A stretch of 64,000 bases of DNA from Entomortierella parvispora. Taxonomy: Eukaryota; Mortierellomycota; Mortierellomycetes; Mortierellales; Mortierellaceae. Each line of letters opens with the position of its first letter. Position 1 is the first letter of the stretch. Location of the stretch: contig OY752141.1 of the NCBI GenBank assembly GCA_963573315.1, positions 372,001 through 436,000 on the forward strand, given 5' to 3'. The translations under genes were made by a program, and so were the position numbers. The notes under the pieces were generated by a model. The model was not told the origin of the DNA. It made no database searches and saw only the letters and a list, made by a program, of their open reading frames with translations. Below, piece after piece: positions 21,623 to 34,821 of this stretch.

Positions 21623-24600
21623 ATGGCAGGATCTGCCAGATACAACGGCCCTGGGGCTGCTCTTCGAGGTCAACCCAGGGCACGACGATCCTCGCGCGCA
21701 AGAGAGGAGACTGATGGATCATCAAGTGTAAGTTTATGATCCTTTATCCTTGTCTTCACTCTAGACACTGCCCTTCCTGTTGTCTGACAATCTTTACCCT
21801 CGATCTTACCCTCGGTCATCCAGCAGACTTCACCCTCCGAGAGATCTCGCCCACCTTTGGACAGCAAACCCCAACCAGGTACCCCGAAAGATCTTCCGGA
21901 CATGGCGAGCCCACGTCCATACGCACCATCGCATCAACGTCAGTGGAGCGATGCTTCGTCCTTGCAAGGCAATCCCTACCAACAAGGACCCCCACCCTCC
22001 AACGGATACCCATACACCAACAATGGCAACAACACTCGCTCACCATACATGGGTGCTTCCACAGGATCGCCGGTCTCGCCACCACCCATGTCCTCGTCCC
22101 CTTCATCCCAGAGCTCATACTTTTTCGCTGGTGACAACAGACCACCAGGACATGGATACCCTCAGCAGCAACCTCACCCTTACGGTTCACCACCCAATCA
22201 AAGACAGCAACAATTACCGCCACGCGGCGGTTACGGGTCTAGCTCTTCATCTCCTGTTCCAGGGCATGCTCAGTATCCGCCTTATCAGTCTGGACCTCGT
22301 GGCGGTCCCGGTGGATATGGAAACAATGGGTACGATCAGAGCCCTATGATGTCCCCTCAAAGCGTCGAAGGCTGGCGCTCTCCTCCTGGCCCAAGAGGAT
22401 ATCCCCAGCAAAACCAACAACAATATATGCCATCCTCCAGCTACCGCCAGCCAGGACAACATCAGCCTCCTTACGCTTCCTCAGTAATGTCAAATGATGA
22501 TCACAGTCATCACAGTGGCCAGCCTAGGAACCAACGGTACGATTACGATTCTGATGACTACTACAATCGCCAAAACAATGGCGGTCAAGGGTACGGCCAG
22601 AATCAAGGTCCAGGATCAGGTCGTTACGAAAATAGTGGAAGGGCTTTGAGCTATTCTACTTCTATCGCTTCCAATACATCCTCCGTCTTGGCAGCTCGTA
22701 GGGAAAGAAACGAGCGCAATGAGAGGAATGAGCGTAATGAGAGAAATCAACGCCAAAAGCCGAGTGCGGATGAATGGCTCACCTCACCAACGGGAACAGA
22801 GCATGAAACAGAGATTCTCCCGTGGAGCGATGATGAAGCCATTGTAGCCAAGGCTGTCCGTTCGCCTCCAACAGGCTATACCAATGATAAGACTCTACCT
22901 CCCATCCCAGGCCATAATAATCAGTCTGCTCCTTCTTCGACTACGAATGCTCTTGCTTACCCAAACATCAGCAACGGCACCAGAATTGAGCCCGAGCGGA
23001 AGGGGCGGAAAATGGAGTCGGACATGATCAAGGTCGAGGTCGGTGGCGCCACATCATTTATTCCTACGGATGAGGGCTCTGGAGTCAACTTTGTCAAGAA
23101 CGTTCCAAGCTCTTCTCCTCCTCCTCCAATGTCAAGGTACAACAATAATCAGCAAGCTCCCAGTTTGAACGCAATTGCGACGTCTCTGAGATCTACAGCA
23201 GCCGTCACGAAGCCTGCAGAGCCTCCTCGACAGGATACGACAAAGCCAGCGCAGCCCCCAGCAGCAAGACGTACGTCAGACGACTGGAGTGGAAAAAGAA
23301 TTAGTCTCGACGACATGCTCTCGCCCACGCTAACTAACAACAATAACAACAAGGATACTCGGCAAAAGGCTGCCATGGACAGCTGGCAAACATCGCCTCC
23401 TTTGAAGGCCACAAAAGATGCGACCTTCAAGGATTTGAAGAGCAAACGCCGGAGCAGTTTACCTGAGAAGTTTGTCCCGAACTGGAATGAGAATGCACAA
23501 AGCTGGAGAAACAGTATCAGTCAGCGACGGCCTTCTTGGACGGCGTCCAACCGCGATGATGGCACAACCTTGAACGACGATCGTGCGGACTGGATGAGCC
23601 AAAATGCAGCCGCCAAGAAAGCCCTTCTTGGTGAAAAATCAGTGTCCAAGCCCATCCCTCCTATTGACACAAAGCGTGCTTCAGAAGAACGTCGTCGATC
23701 CCGATCCTGGTCACCCAGCCCGATCCTGGCTCGGAATGGATCCTCAGTCAAGGACCCCGTGGCTAATGGCGCCCGAAAGAACTCTTTGTCATCGACCATC
23801 TCTCGGTCCCGCTCCAGATCACCGGTTAGGGCCAGATCCATCACAAGATCCCGATCCCGATCCCGATCGCACTCACGGTCCCATTCCCTAAGCAGATCAA
23901 GATCTCGCTCTCACTCTCATTCCCGCTCTCGATCTCCAAGACCAAGATCTAGAAATGCAGGAAATCGCCACTCACTGGATTCCCACCACTCTTATTCTCG
24001 ATCGAGGTCCAATTCTCTTCATTCAGAGACGAGATTGCCATCCCGCTCCAACTCCAATCACCTTCATCGAGCCGATTCTTTGACCCATTCACGTTCGAGC
24101 TCCTTGTCCCGATCCAGATCCAGATCTAGGGACAAGTACAATGACAAGGATGCAAAGAAGACATCATTGGCTGGTCACGAGCGTGATTCTTCCAGGTTCT
24201 CGTGGCATTCTGCAGCGGATACAAACCGTCACTCCTGGGAATCGACTGTCAAGCCTGCAGAGAAGAAGAATAACAGTGTTGATCAGAAAACCAAGGACGT
24301 GGGCAACAGCCGGTACTCTTTGGCAACTGAGGACCTCTCCGACTACGAAGACGACTACAGAGAAACAAAGAAAGATGTCCCTAACGCGTCAACCTCTGAC
24401 AGTGTCAAGAATGGAGCCGCTCATGTCCAGGAGGTCAAGAGAAACATCAGTCGGCACGACTCGGATTCTGATCTGGACTCTCCCCCTGTCAAGGTCCAGT
24501 ATTCAAGGAGAAACATGGACGACGATGACGAAAAGATCTCGTCGAAACACCCGGCTTCCATCATTTCAACCTTCAGTCTCCCCCCTGCAGGAGAATCTCT

Positions 24601-27600
24601 TTCTCCCCCACCTGTTCCACCCCCCATGCCTGCACCACCCTCGGTCTATCCGTTTGCTGGCGCAAACAAGGGACCTGTAGTCGATACCTCTAGAGATTTC
24701 CTCAACTACAATCCTATGGCACCTCCTCCTGTTCCTCTCTCCCCTACAAACCACAAAGAAGCCTCGTCGATGCAGAGTCAGTCTGCAATTACCACAGTTT
24801 CGATCGAGGCCGCCACAGCCATGATTTCGAGCTCCAGAGTCTCCGTTGACAGTTTCAAGAACGTGCCAGGAAACGCGAATGGTGGACCACCACAACAACG
24901 CAGAGGCATCTTGGACACGGACTTGGATACCGATTTTGAGACGGATAACGAGTCCGTAAGCCATAGACCAGAGCGTCGACCGTCAGACCGCTCGAGGCCG
25001 ACCGATTCGGCGCCCTCAACTCCTGGACGTAGTCCCTATGGGAACAACAACAGTAACAACTCGCTCTCAAGGAAGGAGTCTTCCAGCAGTTCGGTAGGTT
25101 CTTGGCACAGGACAAGGAATGTACTATTTTGCTCTTGTTATGAATGTAAACTAACATCAGTCACCTTTTCAAAGATTGTATCTCTGGACATGAGAGGCCC
25201 TAGGCCAGGAAGCCCTTCGACACACTCTGTCTCGTCGATTCTGTCCTCGTCTCCGCCTCCTCAGCGGGCACCTCCACCTATCCCTGCATCCGAGATCGGT
25301 GCCAACGGATCGATCATTGGAGTTGGCATGGGACTCTTGGCTGGAGCCAAAAGATCGGGCAGTGGAGGAAGCGCTCGAGGCGTCCGATCTGGTCTCAGCA
25401 AACAGATCCTCCCCCCTCCAACCGCCCCCCCTCCACCTCCAGGTCCTCCTCCAGCTCTGGCTACTTCGGGCTTGGAAACAGCTGCAGCAGGAAAGACCTC
25501 ATATGGTATCTTGCCCCCACCTATTCCATCTTCCTTTATGAGCCCGACAAAGGAGAACAGTTCCGGCATGCCTACACCCAGCATTGCGTCCATGACCACC
25601 GTAATTGCCACAGCTACAACGGCCACAGCCACAACGACCACTGGACCCTCCACCTCGTCTGCAATTCAGATGCAGATCTTAGCAGATGAAGACCACAGTA
25701 AGTCTCAGCTGGGCGCCATCACGGTTGAAAGCGACGAGCGCACCTTGACTCGACTCAATAACAAGATTGCGCAGCTGGAGAAGGAACTCGAATTTGCACA
25801 CCAAGACCTGGACGCTAGCTTGGAGGACGCTTCTGATCTTAGGGACAAGGTTCATGATCTTGAAACTGAGCTCAAGGAAGTCTTGGACAATCGCCCTCCC
25901 TTGGGAGCAGCTGCTGGAGCCTCGGCTGAGGACCAAAAGCTGAAGGAAGAAGAGTGGGACCGTGAGCGGGCTCGCCTTTTGGAGGACCTGGAACGTCTTC
26001 GTGAGGATCACCGGGACGATCTTGAGGATTGTGAGCGACGTCTCCGTGATGCACACAAGGACGATCTTGAGGAGTGTGAGCGACGTCTGCGAGATACACA
26101 GAAGGACGAGATTGAGGAGTGTGAGCGACGTATCCGTGATGCACACAAGGATGAGATTGAGGAGTTGGCATCAAGCCATGCCTTGGCACTGGAAGATCAT
26201 CAAACCCAGACTAGGAGAGAGGCCGAGGAGTTGACCCAACGTCTTGAAAGAGAGCACCAAGAGTCCCTGGATCGTATTCAGCGTCAGCTTGATGAGGCTC
26301 ACGATGAGCATGTCAAGCAATTGGATGAGGCACAGTCCAAGCACGAAGAGACAGCTCTGAAGACCCAAGAGGAATGGGAATCCCGTCTCGGTGACGAAAT
26401 CAGTGCCCTCAAATCGGTGCATTTGGAGCAGGTAGAGGCCTGGACTCGGGAGCGATCAGAGATGGACAAGTCTTTGCAGGAGGCCAACGCTCGACAGGAA
26501 GAGGCTTTGAAGGATTTGGAGCATCACAAGAAGGAGACTGAGCAGGCCTTGGACAAACTCGAGGTTGTCTTGGCCGAGGACAAGCAGGCCAGCGCACGAT
26601 TGGTTCAAGATCTGGAAGCGAAATCCAAGCGATTGGAGGACCGAGTGAGTGAACTCGAGGCCGAACTTCAAGAATTGATGCAAGATAACGTTCAAATCGT
26701 CGAGGAGATGCAGCGTCGCGAGGATGCTTGGAACCACGAGCGATCCGTCCTTCAATCGAATGAAAGTGACAGCGAAGGCAACGCCGCTCGCATGCAAGAG
26801 ATGTATGAGCAAATCCAGACTCTGACAGAGTCCAAGCGTCAAGCCGATTCGCAATTCCAGGGTATCGTCAAGGGACTCTTGAGAGAGGCATCCAAGAACA
26901 AGAAGGATCTGGAAGAAACTCATAACCTTCTGGAACAGGAACGTGCGCTTTTGGAGCAAGAACGTGAGACTCAAGAAAAACTATCCAGACAAGTCGAAGA
27001 CTTATCTAGACAACTGGAGGAGTCTCATCAAGGCCACGAGATGTACGAGTCGAAGCGGTCAGAGCTTGAACGGTCCCTGGAGGAGATGGAGCATCAACTC
27101 GAGACTCAACGGAGGAACGGAGACGAGGCCATGGCACTGATCCAGAAGGATCTCGAGGAGCGATTGAAGGAGACAGAGCAAGAGTTGGCATCCAAGCAGT
27201 TGGCTCTGACAGAACTCCAGGATTCCTTGAACCAGGACCGCTCCAAGTCTGCCAAGGATATGCAGCAGGAGCAGTTCATGTGGCGCAACAGATTGGATCA
27301 AGCCGAGGCTGCCTTGAAGACAAAGGAGGCTCAGGTCCGCAAGCTGGAGCAAGAAGCCGATGCAACCATGAAGATTCAAACCGATCTCTTGCAGAGCATG
27401 GAACGTGATGCAGCCAACTCGTCCAAGAAGGCCGAAGCCAACATGCTGGCCAAGATCCAGGCACTCGAGCAGACCTTTGAGGAAGAGAAGTCCAATTTGA
27501 TAGCACAGATGAGGGCCATGGAATTGGCCTTTGAGGAAGACAAGCAGGCCCACTCTGCTCAATTGCACGATGATCTCTCTCAGCGATTCCAAAACGATTC

Positions 27601-28417
27601 CAACGACAGAGAAACGCGTTTGCAGCAGCAATTGGATTCTATCCATCGTCAGGAAATAGCGACGGTCCAGCAGGAGCTCTTCTCCAAACACGATCAGCAA
27701 ATCCGGGCTGTTCGCCAAGAACTCGCTATCGCTCAGCAGGAATTGGGCTCGAAGCATGAGCAACAGATCCGTTCCATTCAACAGCAGCACGAAGCCGAAT
27801 TGCAGCAAGTAGGCGCCCAAGCGCAGGCCCAAGTGCAGCAACAATCCAAGGCTTTGGAAGAACAGCTGAAGCAAAAGACGAGGTCACTCGAAGAGAGGTC
27901 TAGGGAATTAGAGGAACAGCTGGAGAAGATCCACATCCAGGCGGAGCAAGACAAGACCGAGAAGGAAACAGCCCTCAAGGATCGCACGTTCTTGGAACGG
28001 AGAATGGCAGGCCACGATCGTCGTCAAAAGGAACTCGAAGAGTCTCTTGAATCCCTTCAGGCTCAAATGGACCAATCCAAGGCCAAGTTTGGACAGGACC
28101 TCCAGGAATTGGAGCGATCAAAGAAGAATTTGGAACGCAAGTTGGGTATGGCCAAGGAGGATGTGGAGGAGCTGAACAAGATCCGAGATGAACTCGAGAG
28201 TGATCGTAACGATCTTCGCAAAGAAATGTCAAGGATGAAGAAGACTGGCGGCGGCGGAGGAAGTAGCGGAAGCGGTGGAGCTGCTGCAAAGGAGGCGGCA
28301 GCAGCTTGGGAGGCAGAGAGGAAATCATTGAAGGAACAGTTGAGGAAAATGGAGGACGAAGTCCAGATCATGCTCGAGAAGAACATGAACTTGACCATTG
28401 AACTCAGCATGAAATAA
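21623..28417 (+). CDS. Giant coiled-coil scaffold protein with RS-rich and proline-rich regions
   Basis: Three exons, 21623-21727, 21827-25093 and 25175-28417, give about 2,204 residues. The acceptor at 21826 could be three bases earlier (tandem CAG). The first 690 residues are disordered, Pro/Gln/Gly/Tyr-rich, with an NER tetrad repeat near 22710-22750. Residues about 690-800 are an RS-dipeptide-rich block. A formin-FH1-like polyproline stretch (LPPPTAPPPPPGPPPA) lies near residue 1,205. From about residue 1,310 to the end, heptad-patterned coiled coil rich in Glu, Lys, Gln and Leu runs almost unbroken, including three and a third copies of a 15-residue unit. I do not recognise an orthologue; a cytoskeletal or polarity scaffold is plausible by architecture only. 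RS-like blocks are often SR-kinase targets. Confidence 0.85.
26015..26164 (+). repeat. 45-bp tandem repeat inside the coiled-coil gene
   Basis: Three full units begin at 26015, 26060 and 26105, with a partial fourth at 26150. Each encodes a 15-residue unit of the form DxxExCERRxRDxxK. Units differ at scattered positions, mostly conservative, so the array is not brand new. Confidence 0.9.
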
Positions 28418-28498
28418 CAAAGTCGTTTTTTACATAGTGAATTTTTTTTTCTTAATATATTAATATCTCTGATGGTGTTTTGATCGTAAACTTGTAGA

Positions 28499-29947
28499 CT
28501 AGACGTACATGGCAATGGCATTAATAGTGTAGGCAGCTATCAACAGCACCCCCTTCAGCCAATTGGATTCCCCATCCATGATCAAATAGTTGACAATGAT
28601 GATTGAAAAGAGCAGGACACAAGTGGGGAAAATGTCGAAATCCAAAGTCATCGGCCGTCCAAGGATCCAACCCACCATAACCAACAGAGGGGTGATTAAC
28701 AATGAAGTCTGAATCGAGGACCCGATAACCTCTTGAAGGACCCAGTCCATCTTGTTACGCCCCGCTATGGCCAGCGTGTCGGACAACTCTGTGATCTTAC
28801 TAACAAAGGGAAGCAGGATCATACCAATAAATGTAGGTTTGAGGCCCCATGTTGCCGAAAGTCCATCCATAGAGTTCACCAAATAGTCACCACAAAACGC
28901 GATGGCGACAGTGAAGATGAGCAAAAAAGCGATGCTCTGCCAAAATTTGAACAGGTACTCTCTTTTCCCCACTTCATCCCCCGCGTTATATATATGAGTG
29001 TGTGATTTGAGTTGAAACAGAATGTAGAAAAGGTATATAGCCAACAGGACAATGGAGGCCCCGGTTGAGACTCGTTGCGTATCAATCAAATCGACAGTTC
29101 GCAGGGTCCCATGGAGCTCAGCCAGGATCAATAGCGCAATGCACAATAGACCTAAAAGCGCAGCAGACGTCTGAGCAGCCGTCATGTTGTATCTCTGGGA
29201 TTTGTACTTGATTCCACCAGCCATGAAGCAGCACCCAAGGGCCTGAATGAAGGCTGATCATGATTAGAATACAATATATAATAGGTAGTTTTGTGGAGGA
29301 TAATATGCAATTGCTCTTACCAAAAGAAGGTTGAAAAGAATAGAGCCGAGGATAGACGCTTGGACCACCGCAATTTTGCCACTCTTCAGGACAATGACGG
29401 TGAGAATAAACTCGACAGTGTTTCTCATTGTTGATGCCAGCAAAGATCCAGGTATCTGGAGACGGAAGGGCAATGGAATAAAGTCAACAGAGAAAGTGAG
29501 TATGCATTGGCAATGGGCAGATGGTATTTTGATATCAATAGGCAGATAGCATTTTGGTATTCCCATACCTCTCCAAGGCGTAGGCAGATATCGTCGGTAA
29601 CGTAGCCATGGACTGTGGGAAAGATGGGGGGGGGGTTAGAATTTGAATTAAGAACCAGCAGCCGATCTTCGTACGGTACAAATCATCATCGAAACAAGAT
29701 TCATACGTTTGGTGAGGGGAAGGATGGCCAAAAAGTTGAGAACGAAAACCGCTGTGCCTGGCCAGTTCAGTTTATCGGCAATGCTGCCCAGAGGCAAGAA
29801 AACCAGGAGGACATTGAATTTTTTGGTAAAGATGGTCGTGTTGAAGCACTGTGACTTTGTGGTGGTAGGGGGAGTCAGAAGTGGGCGAAGAGATCGGATT
29901 GAACGAATCGTGACCCTTGGCGAAATTGGTTCCTCGAATGGATTCAT
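28499..29947 (-). CDS. CAX/VCX-type cation/proton antiporter, divergent
   Basis: Four exons (29947-29707, 29612-29569, 29455-29321, 29242-28499) give 387 residues and about eleven membrane segments. The layout matches vacuolar Ca2+/H+ exchangers: HGYVTDDICLRLGE, then the first alpha repeat with GSLLASTMRNTVEFIL, QASILGSILFNLLL, and in the second half a matching repeat followed by IGSSIQTSLLITPLLVMVGW. Both alpha-repeat cores differ from the family consensus. The usual GNAVE is RNTVE, and the usual GNAAEH is SKITEL. The transport glutamate is kept in each. Family members load calcium or manganese into the vacuole using the proton gradient. The substituted glycine/asparagine positions may change ion choice; this is inference. 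The gene ends 82 bp from the converging coiled-coil gene. Confidence 0.88.
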
Positions 29948-30313
29948 GTTGGATATTGTAGTACGCTAACTTAGTAACAGAGTGGGATTGGAGGGGAACT
30001 GTTGATGAACCTTTGATGTAAATGCATGAAGAGCTGAAGTGTTGGGCTGCGTCAGCTGATGCTGTGGCGAAGCGACTTCGCTTTGCCTTACTCTTTTGAT
30101 GCTCCAGCTCACAGGGAATTGCGTGCCGCGTTGTGGGGTCGTGGTTGATTTTGTCTTTTCCAGCGACCTCGCGAAAGATTGCGCTTACCCAACCGTGTCA
30201 GCGTGTCAGCGAGATATTTTCTGTCAGTTTGGTGATGTCAAGTTGAACGCCAGGTTTCATTTTAATTTCGTGATGCAAAAGGGAAGGAATGGGGAGTAAG
30301 AGGAGGACGTTTT

Positions 30314-33300
30314 CTAATTGTGGTCCGTGGTGGTCGACATGGCAGATCCTTGGTTCTTGCCAAGACTGGCAATAGATCCTTGTCCCTGCACAGTCCGAAG
30401 TCGCTGCGTTGGCTCCACCGAGGGTGAGGCCGTAGTGTCTTGAGATGTTTTGTCTGTGGCGCCGGATCCTTGACGCTCGGGATGGTGGTAATAAATCTCG
30501 TTAACTCCCTCAATTGCACGGTTCTTTACGGTTTCTGTTCCATCGGAGGGAGTTGACTCTGTAGCCGTGGTTGTTGAAGCAGCAGCCGTAGGAGCAGCAG
30601 ATACCTCCGATGGCATCCGCTGAGGTCCCCTACTCTGTGGTGCATTGGCTGCCAGAGCAGTAGGAGCAGCGGCCTGGTTGTTCTCCCGACCGTCTGTAGG
30701 GCTTGACAAATCCTCGTCCTGGCCACCACCGACCAAGTTGTCACCCTCGTCATAGCTTTGTGGCTCATCTGAGGTCTGCGAGGGCAACATCAAAGGAGGA
30801 CGCGCCAAGGCCGACTCAACGTGCTCATGCATGTGATGCTCATCGTCTGAATCCGAATCGCGGTGGTGATAGAGTCCACCACCCACCTCAAAGTCGGGCT
30901 TTGTGTTGCCGGAGGCTCCTTTCTTCAATGGCAACCATAAAGTGGGCAGAGGACCGGCAATAGCAGGGTGGTTGTAATGGCGCATTCCTGAGTTCAAGAC
31001 CCCATCATAAAGGGTCATGGGTGGTTGACGGTAATCAGTGTATCGATCTGGGATCGCTTGGTAATCATCCTCCTCCACAGCACTCTTGGGAATCAAGCGC
31101 TGTGTGCCTCCTGGAGTAATGACGGCTGTTCCAGACATAGTCGAGACATCATGCCCATTGGTGTAATGTCCTCCTGAACTGCTTCCTGTAGCCGCTGCCG
31201 CTGCCGTCTTTGAGTTAGATTTGCCATTAGTAGTAGGGTTCACCTGAATAAGGACGTGCTCTTGTGCCGGTGTGGTCGATGCAGGTGCACTAGGGCCATT
31301 AGAAGCACCACTCTCCTGGGATGTGCTTGCGTCATAAGGCTGCAATTGGGTTTCCACCTCCTCCGGTCGAAGAAGTTCAAGTGGTACAAATTCTGCCGAG
31401 TTTTTGTACGCTTTCGTTGTCCAGGCCCAGAACCAAACCGTGCCGATCGGTAAGGGAATCATCAAAGCCGCCAACAAGTAAGACTGCTGCAAGACAAAGA
31501 GTCCCAACGCCGTCATCTGGAAGATCAACAATCCAAATGTGATCCTGTTATAGACCATGGGCCAGGTCTGACCGTTGGACTCAAAAGGGTGGAAGTAGAC
31601 ATAGAGCAATTGGTACTTGAGGACCAAGTACGCGAGCGCGAAATAAATGAATCCAAAGACCAGGATCAACGGACGAAGGCAAGAGTAGATCAAGATGATC
31701 ACGAAGATCAATGTCCCGTTCGCATAGACAACGCCATGCTTCAGCTCTGGAGGTGCGCGAGCCTCAGCGTAATCACGGGGTGTTCGGGACAAAATACCAT
31801 GGAACGTCTGGACAAATACATCGCCAATCTGCAAGAGTTGCAACGGGAACATTCCGATACCCTTCAGAATAATATAGTTGATAAAGAAAGGTGCGACGCG
31901 AGGCAATGACGTTGCGAGAATGAGCGTCAACTCTCCAACGTTGTGATAGACCTTGTCCACCGCTTGGGCCCAAGTACCGACGATCGTAAACACCAGGACA
32001 ACGTTGAAGAGGATGAATGCAAAATACTTGTTGTAGAGGGATCTTGCCACGCCGGAATGCGACTGGATGCCTTGCTGCTCGCACAGAGCTTCCAAGATCT
32101 TGGGCACAACCGCCAAAAAGACAACCACACCCAACGTAGGAAGGAATCCCTGGATCACCTGCTTGAGAATTGGGCTGGCCTCTGCAATCACAGACACTCC
32201 AGGGATCAGCTTCTCCAGAGAGTCCAAGTTCAAAAATGAGGAAAACACACCTACAGGCCCAGCCCAGAAGAAGATGAGGAAGAACACTGTTGTGTTGACG
32301 ACCACTGAACGGACTCCGAGCTCATTAGGGGGCAGATTCAAATTATCCCAAAACACGTCGCGAGGCTCTGGTGCAAGAGTGGTTTCGCAAGAGAGGGTTT
32401 CCTGGGTGTTGACAGTTTGGGCCAAAATTTGCTATATGCGAGAAAGAACGCATGAGAGAAAAATTGTCAGAAAAAAACCACTCAAGAAAAGGAGTGAGAC
32501 GATCTACTAAACGAAATCGTTACTCAGTCATCACTGCAGTTTCAACTTACAGCTGAATTTATGTCTTCAAAGGTGACGAAACCAACACTGGTCGATGCAA
32601 AGATACGAGAGAGACGCATCTTTTGGACCGCCTTATCCAAAGTCGCAAAAATCTCGCTGCAATGATCGATCTTGTCAACCTTCTTACCAAAGATTCCCCA
32701 AAGACCAAGACGCATCGTTGGTCTCGGCTTTCCAGGAATGGTGTATCCGCAGTGAGTGGCACCGAGAAGCGAGGTCGATTCGTTCGCTTGCTCATCCATG
32801 GTGGCTCGTCGAGAAGGTGGAGCCGTGCGATCAAACTCAGCCTCGATCTTTTCTGGGTCGTACCCTAGAACTCCCGAAGGGTTGCCGTAGTATCGTGTAT
32901 AGACTAACTCCAACTGTCGAAGAGCATGAGAACGCTGTTGAACCAAACGCTTCAGTGCTCTGACATGGCGAACGACATGCGCACTCTCAACTTCTCCAGT
33001 ACCCAAGGATTCGTAAAATGTTGCCAAAGACCTATCTGTCTGCAAATGAGTTGGCAATCCAACAACCATGACAGTACGGTTTGTGATGGACTTGGCACGC
33101 ATCAACATGTACTTGCGACGGATTGAGATGTAGCCTTCATAAGTCTGCCAGATCGAGTACAAGGTCACGAGCGAAAACACCCAGGTGAAGGTGAACTGAG
33201 TAAAGAGATACAGCAACGATTGCTTAAGTGCGTCAGGAGAGCTAGGCGTTCCTGTCGTGCTATTGCCACCATTGACGGGATCAATTTTGGCTGAATAATT

Positions 33301-34312
33301 GTTGACGGGCATGATGATCAACAATCCGGGGACAAGGCAGCACGAAAAGAGCTTCATGGCCATGGAGCAAAACCGCAGCAACTAAAAGAAAGCGATATGA
33401 TGATTAATACCTTCGCCATAATCAAGTTCGTGGGAAATAAGCCGCGTTGGCACACGACATCAACAATGGAACAACAAAAAACATGTTTGTTGGTAGCGCT
33501 CGGTCTGTGCATTCCTCCCTATCCCGCTCCACGTTTGTGTGAGATTGAGTGTCCTTACCATAACGGCGTCAAGTCCAACACAATCCAAGACTTCAGCCTC
33601 AGGGATGCGCAACAGCTGTGGGATCCATCCAAAGAATGTTGATGATAGAATTGGGGGTGTGTGTCTATTTTCATGTACAGAAAAAAAAATGGAGGGTCTG
33701 TTAGATGGATTTGTCCTCGCTGTGCAGCTGACCTGGCCATTTCCTTTGCTTTCCGAGGGCTTTTCCTTTCATCCAGTCTCCCATTGCCAATTATCAGCTC
33801 AATCTTGTTCCATCACCGGTTGCCCCAAGAGTCTCCTCCAAAAACATAGCAGTCGTCAGTCAAGTGAAATAACCCCATGTTCTCACCTGCGAAGCTTGGA
33901 GCGGGGTGCAAACATGACAACCCATCGCGTGCGCAGGAAACAGAAGGCCAGGAATGTAACCAGACCGAGAAAAATAGAGATAACTAGCTGGGTTGTCAGA
34001 CCCGAGACGTTTTTTGCAGCATTGGGGTCACCTGGCAATACAACCAAAAGAAGGCGTCAGTTTTCTATCAGTTCCCTAGTTCTCAAGGCACCATGTCACG
34101 CTGCGCTGCGATAGGTGTTTACCTGCGCTACCGGGGCTCAGTAACGTGTCATTCGCGACTGGAAGGTCATTGAATGTCTGCTCCCTATGGACATTTCAAG
34201 TGAAACGAATAGACGGTTAGAAACGAATGCGACCGTTGAGAGGAACGTTCATTCAGGGGCAAGAGTCGTTTAGCCTGTACCTGAGTAAAAACTGGAGGTG
34301 GTGGTCTTCCAT
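30314..34312 (-). CDS. CSC1/OSCA/TMEM63-family mechanosensitive cation channel
   Basis: Six exons (34312-34281, 34184-34123, 34031-33887, 33664-33559, 33381-32551, 32431-30314) give 1,097 residues. The order is typical: a short N-terminus, first helix (LVISIFLGLVTFLAFCFLRTRW), the FFGWIPQLLRIPEAEVLDCVGLDA loop, two helices, and a cytosolic RNA-recognition-like domain opening with NRTVMVVGLP and closing with GFVTFEDINSA. The DUF221 pore region begins at RDVFWDNLNLPP and runs through GTWAQAVDKVY, NYIILKGIGMFPLQLLQIG and YCRLRPLILVFG-like helices. Relatives are osmosensitive Ca2+-permeable channels of the plasma or internal membranes. A cytosolic tail of about 330 residues after the last helix is Ser/Thr/His-rich and disordered. 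The first exon encodes only eleven residues, so the start was chosen by splice-frame continuity. Confidence 0.9.
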
Positions 34313-34821
34313 TGCGGAGGAGGTGATGCGACCGGAGCTCTGTCTTCAAGTCGAGCAGGTCGAGGTAAAGGATGGATGAATCGTGGAGCGGAAGGAATGT
34401 GGGAGGAAGAAAGAAAACGGAGGCAGGTCTTGTGAGAGAGCAGTGGGAGAGGGAAAAAAAAAAGAGCAGCAGGAAAAATTTCGCTGCAATGATGCCATGA
34501 CCCGAAACGGGAGAAGCGGGCTTGGGCTTTTCTCTGGCGCAGTGCACATCATGCACCACAGATCGAGACTCTCCACCCACTTCAATGTTCCTCTTCTCTT
34601 TCCCACTCTCTCTGTCTCTTCCTTTTTCCGGAGAAACGCCTCAATGCACAATCGCATTGCCTAGTCATCCCTTGGTTCTCATTGGTGATTTAACGAATAT
34701 GCACCGTCCACAATCCTCGCCAGTTTCCCATCAAAGACATCCTCAGTTGTCCCCAACAAGTTTGATTACAATAATTGCTTTAATATGTCGCCTGTTGGAA
34801 ACGTCCCGCAATTTCTTCTCT
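34313..34821. other. Intergenic region between NAA50 and the channel gene
   Basis: Promoter of the channel gene on the minus strand; its sense strand is CT-rich from about 34370 to 34640. No gene is seen. Confidence 0.5.

Noticed and set aside
26015-26164. CRISPR-like direct repeats
   Set aside because: The repeat units are contiguous without spacers and encode a 15-residue coiled-coil unit.
26015-28328. Many long antisense ORFs across the coiled-coil gene
   Set aside because: They are Leu-rich mirror frames of the Glu/Gln/Lys-rich coding strand.
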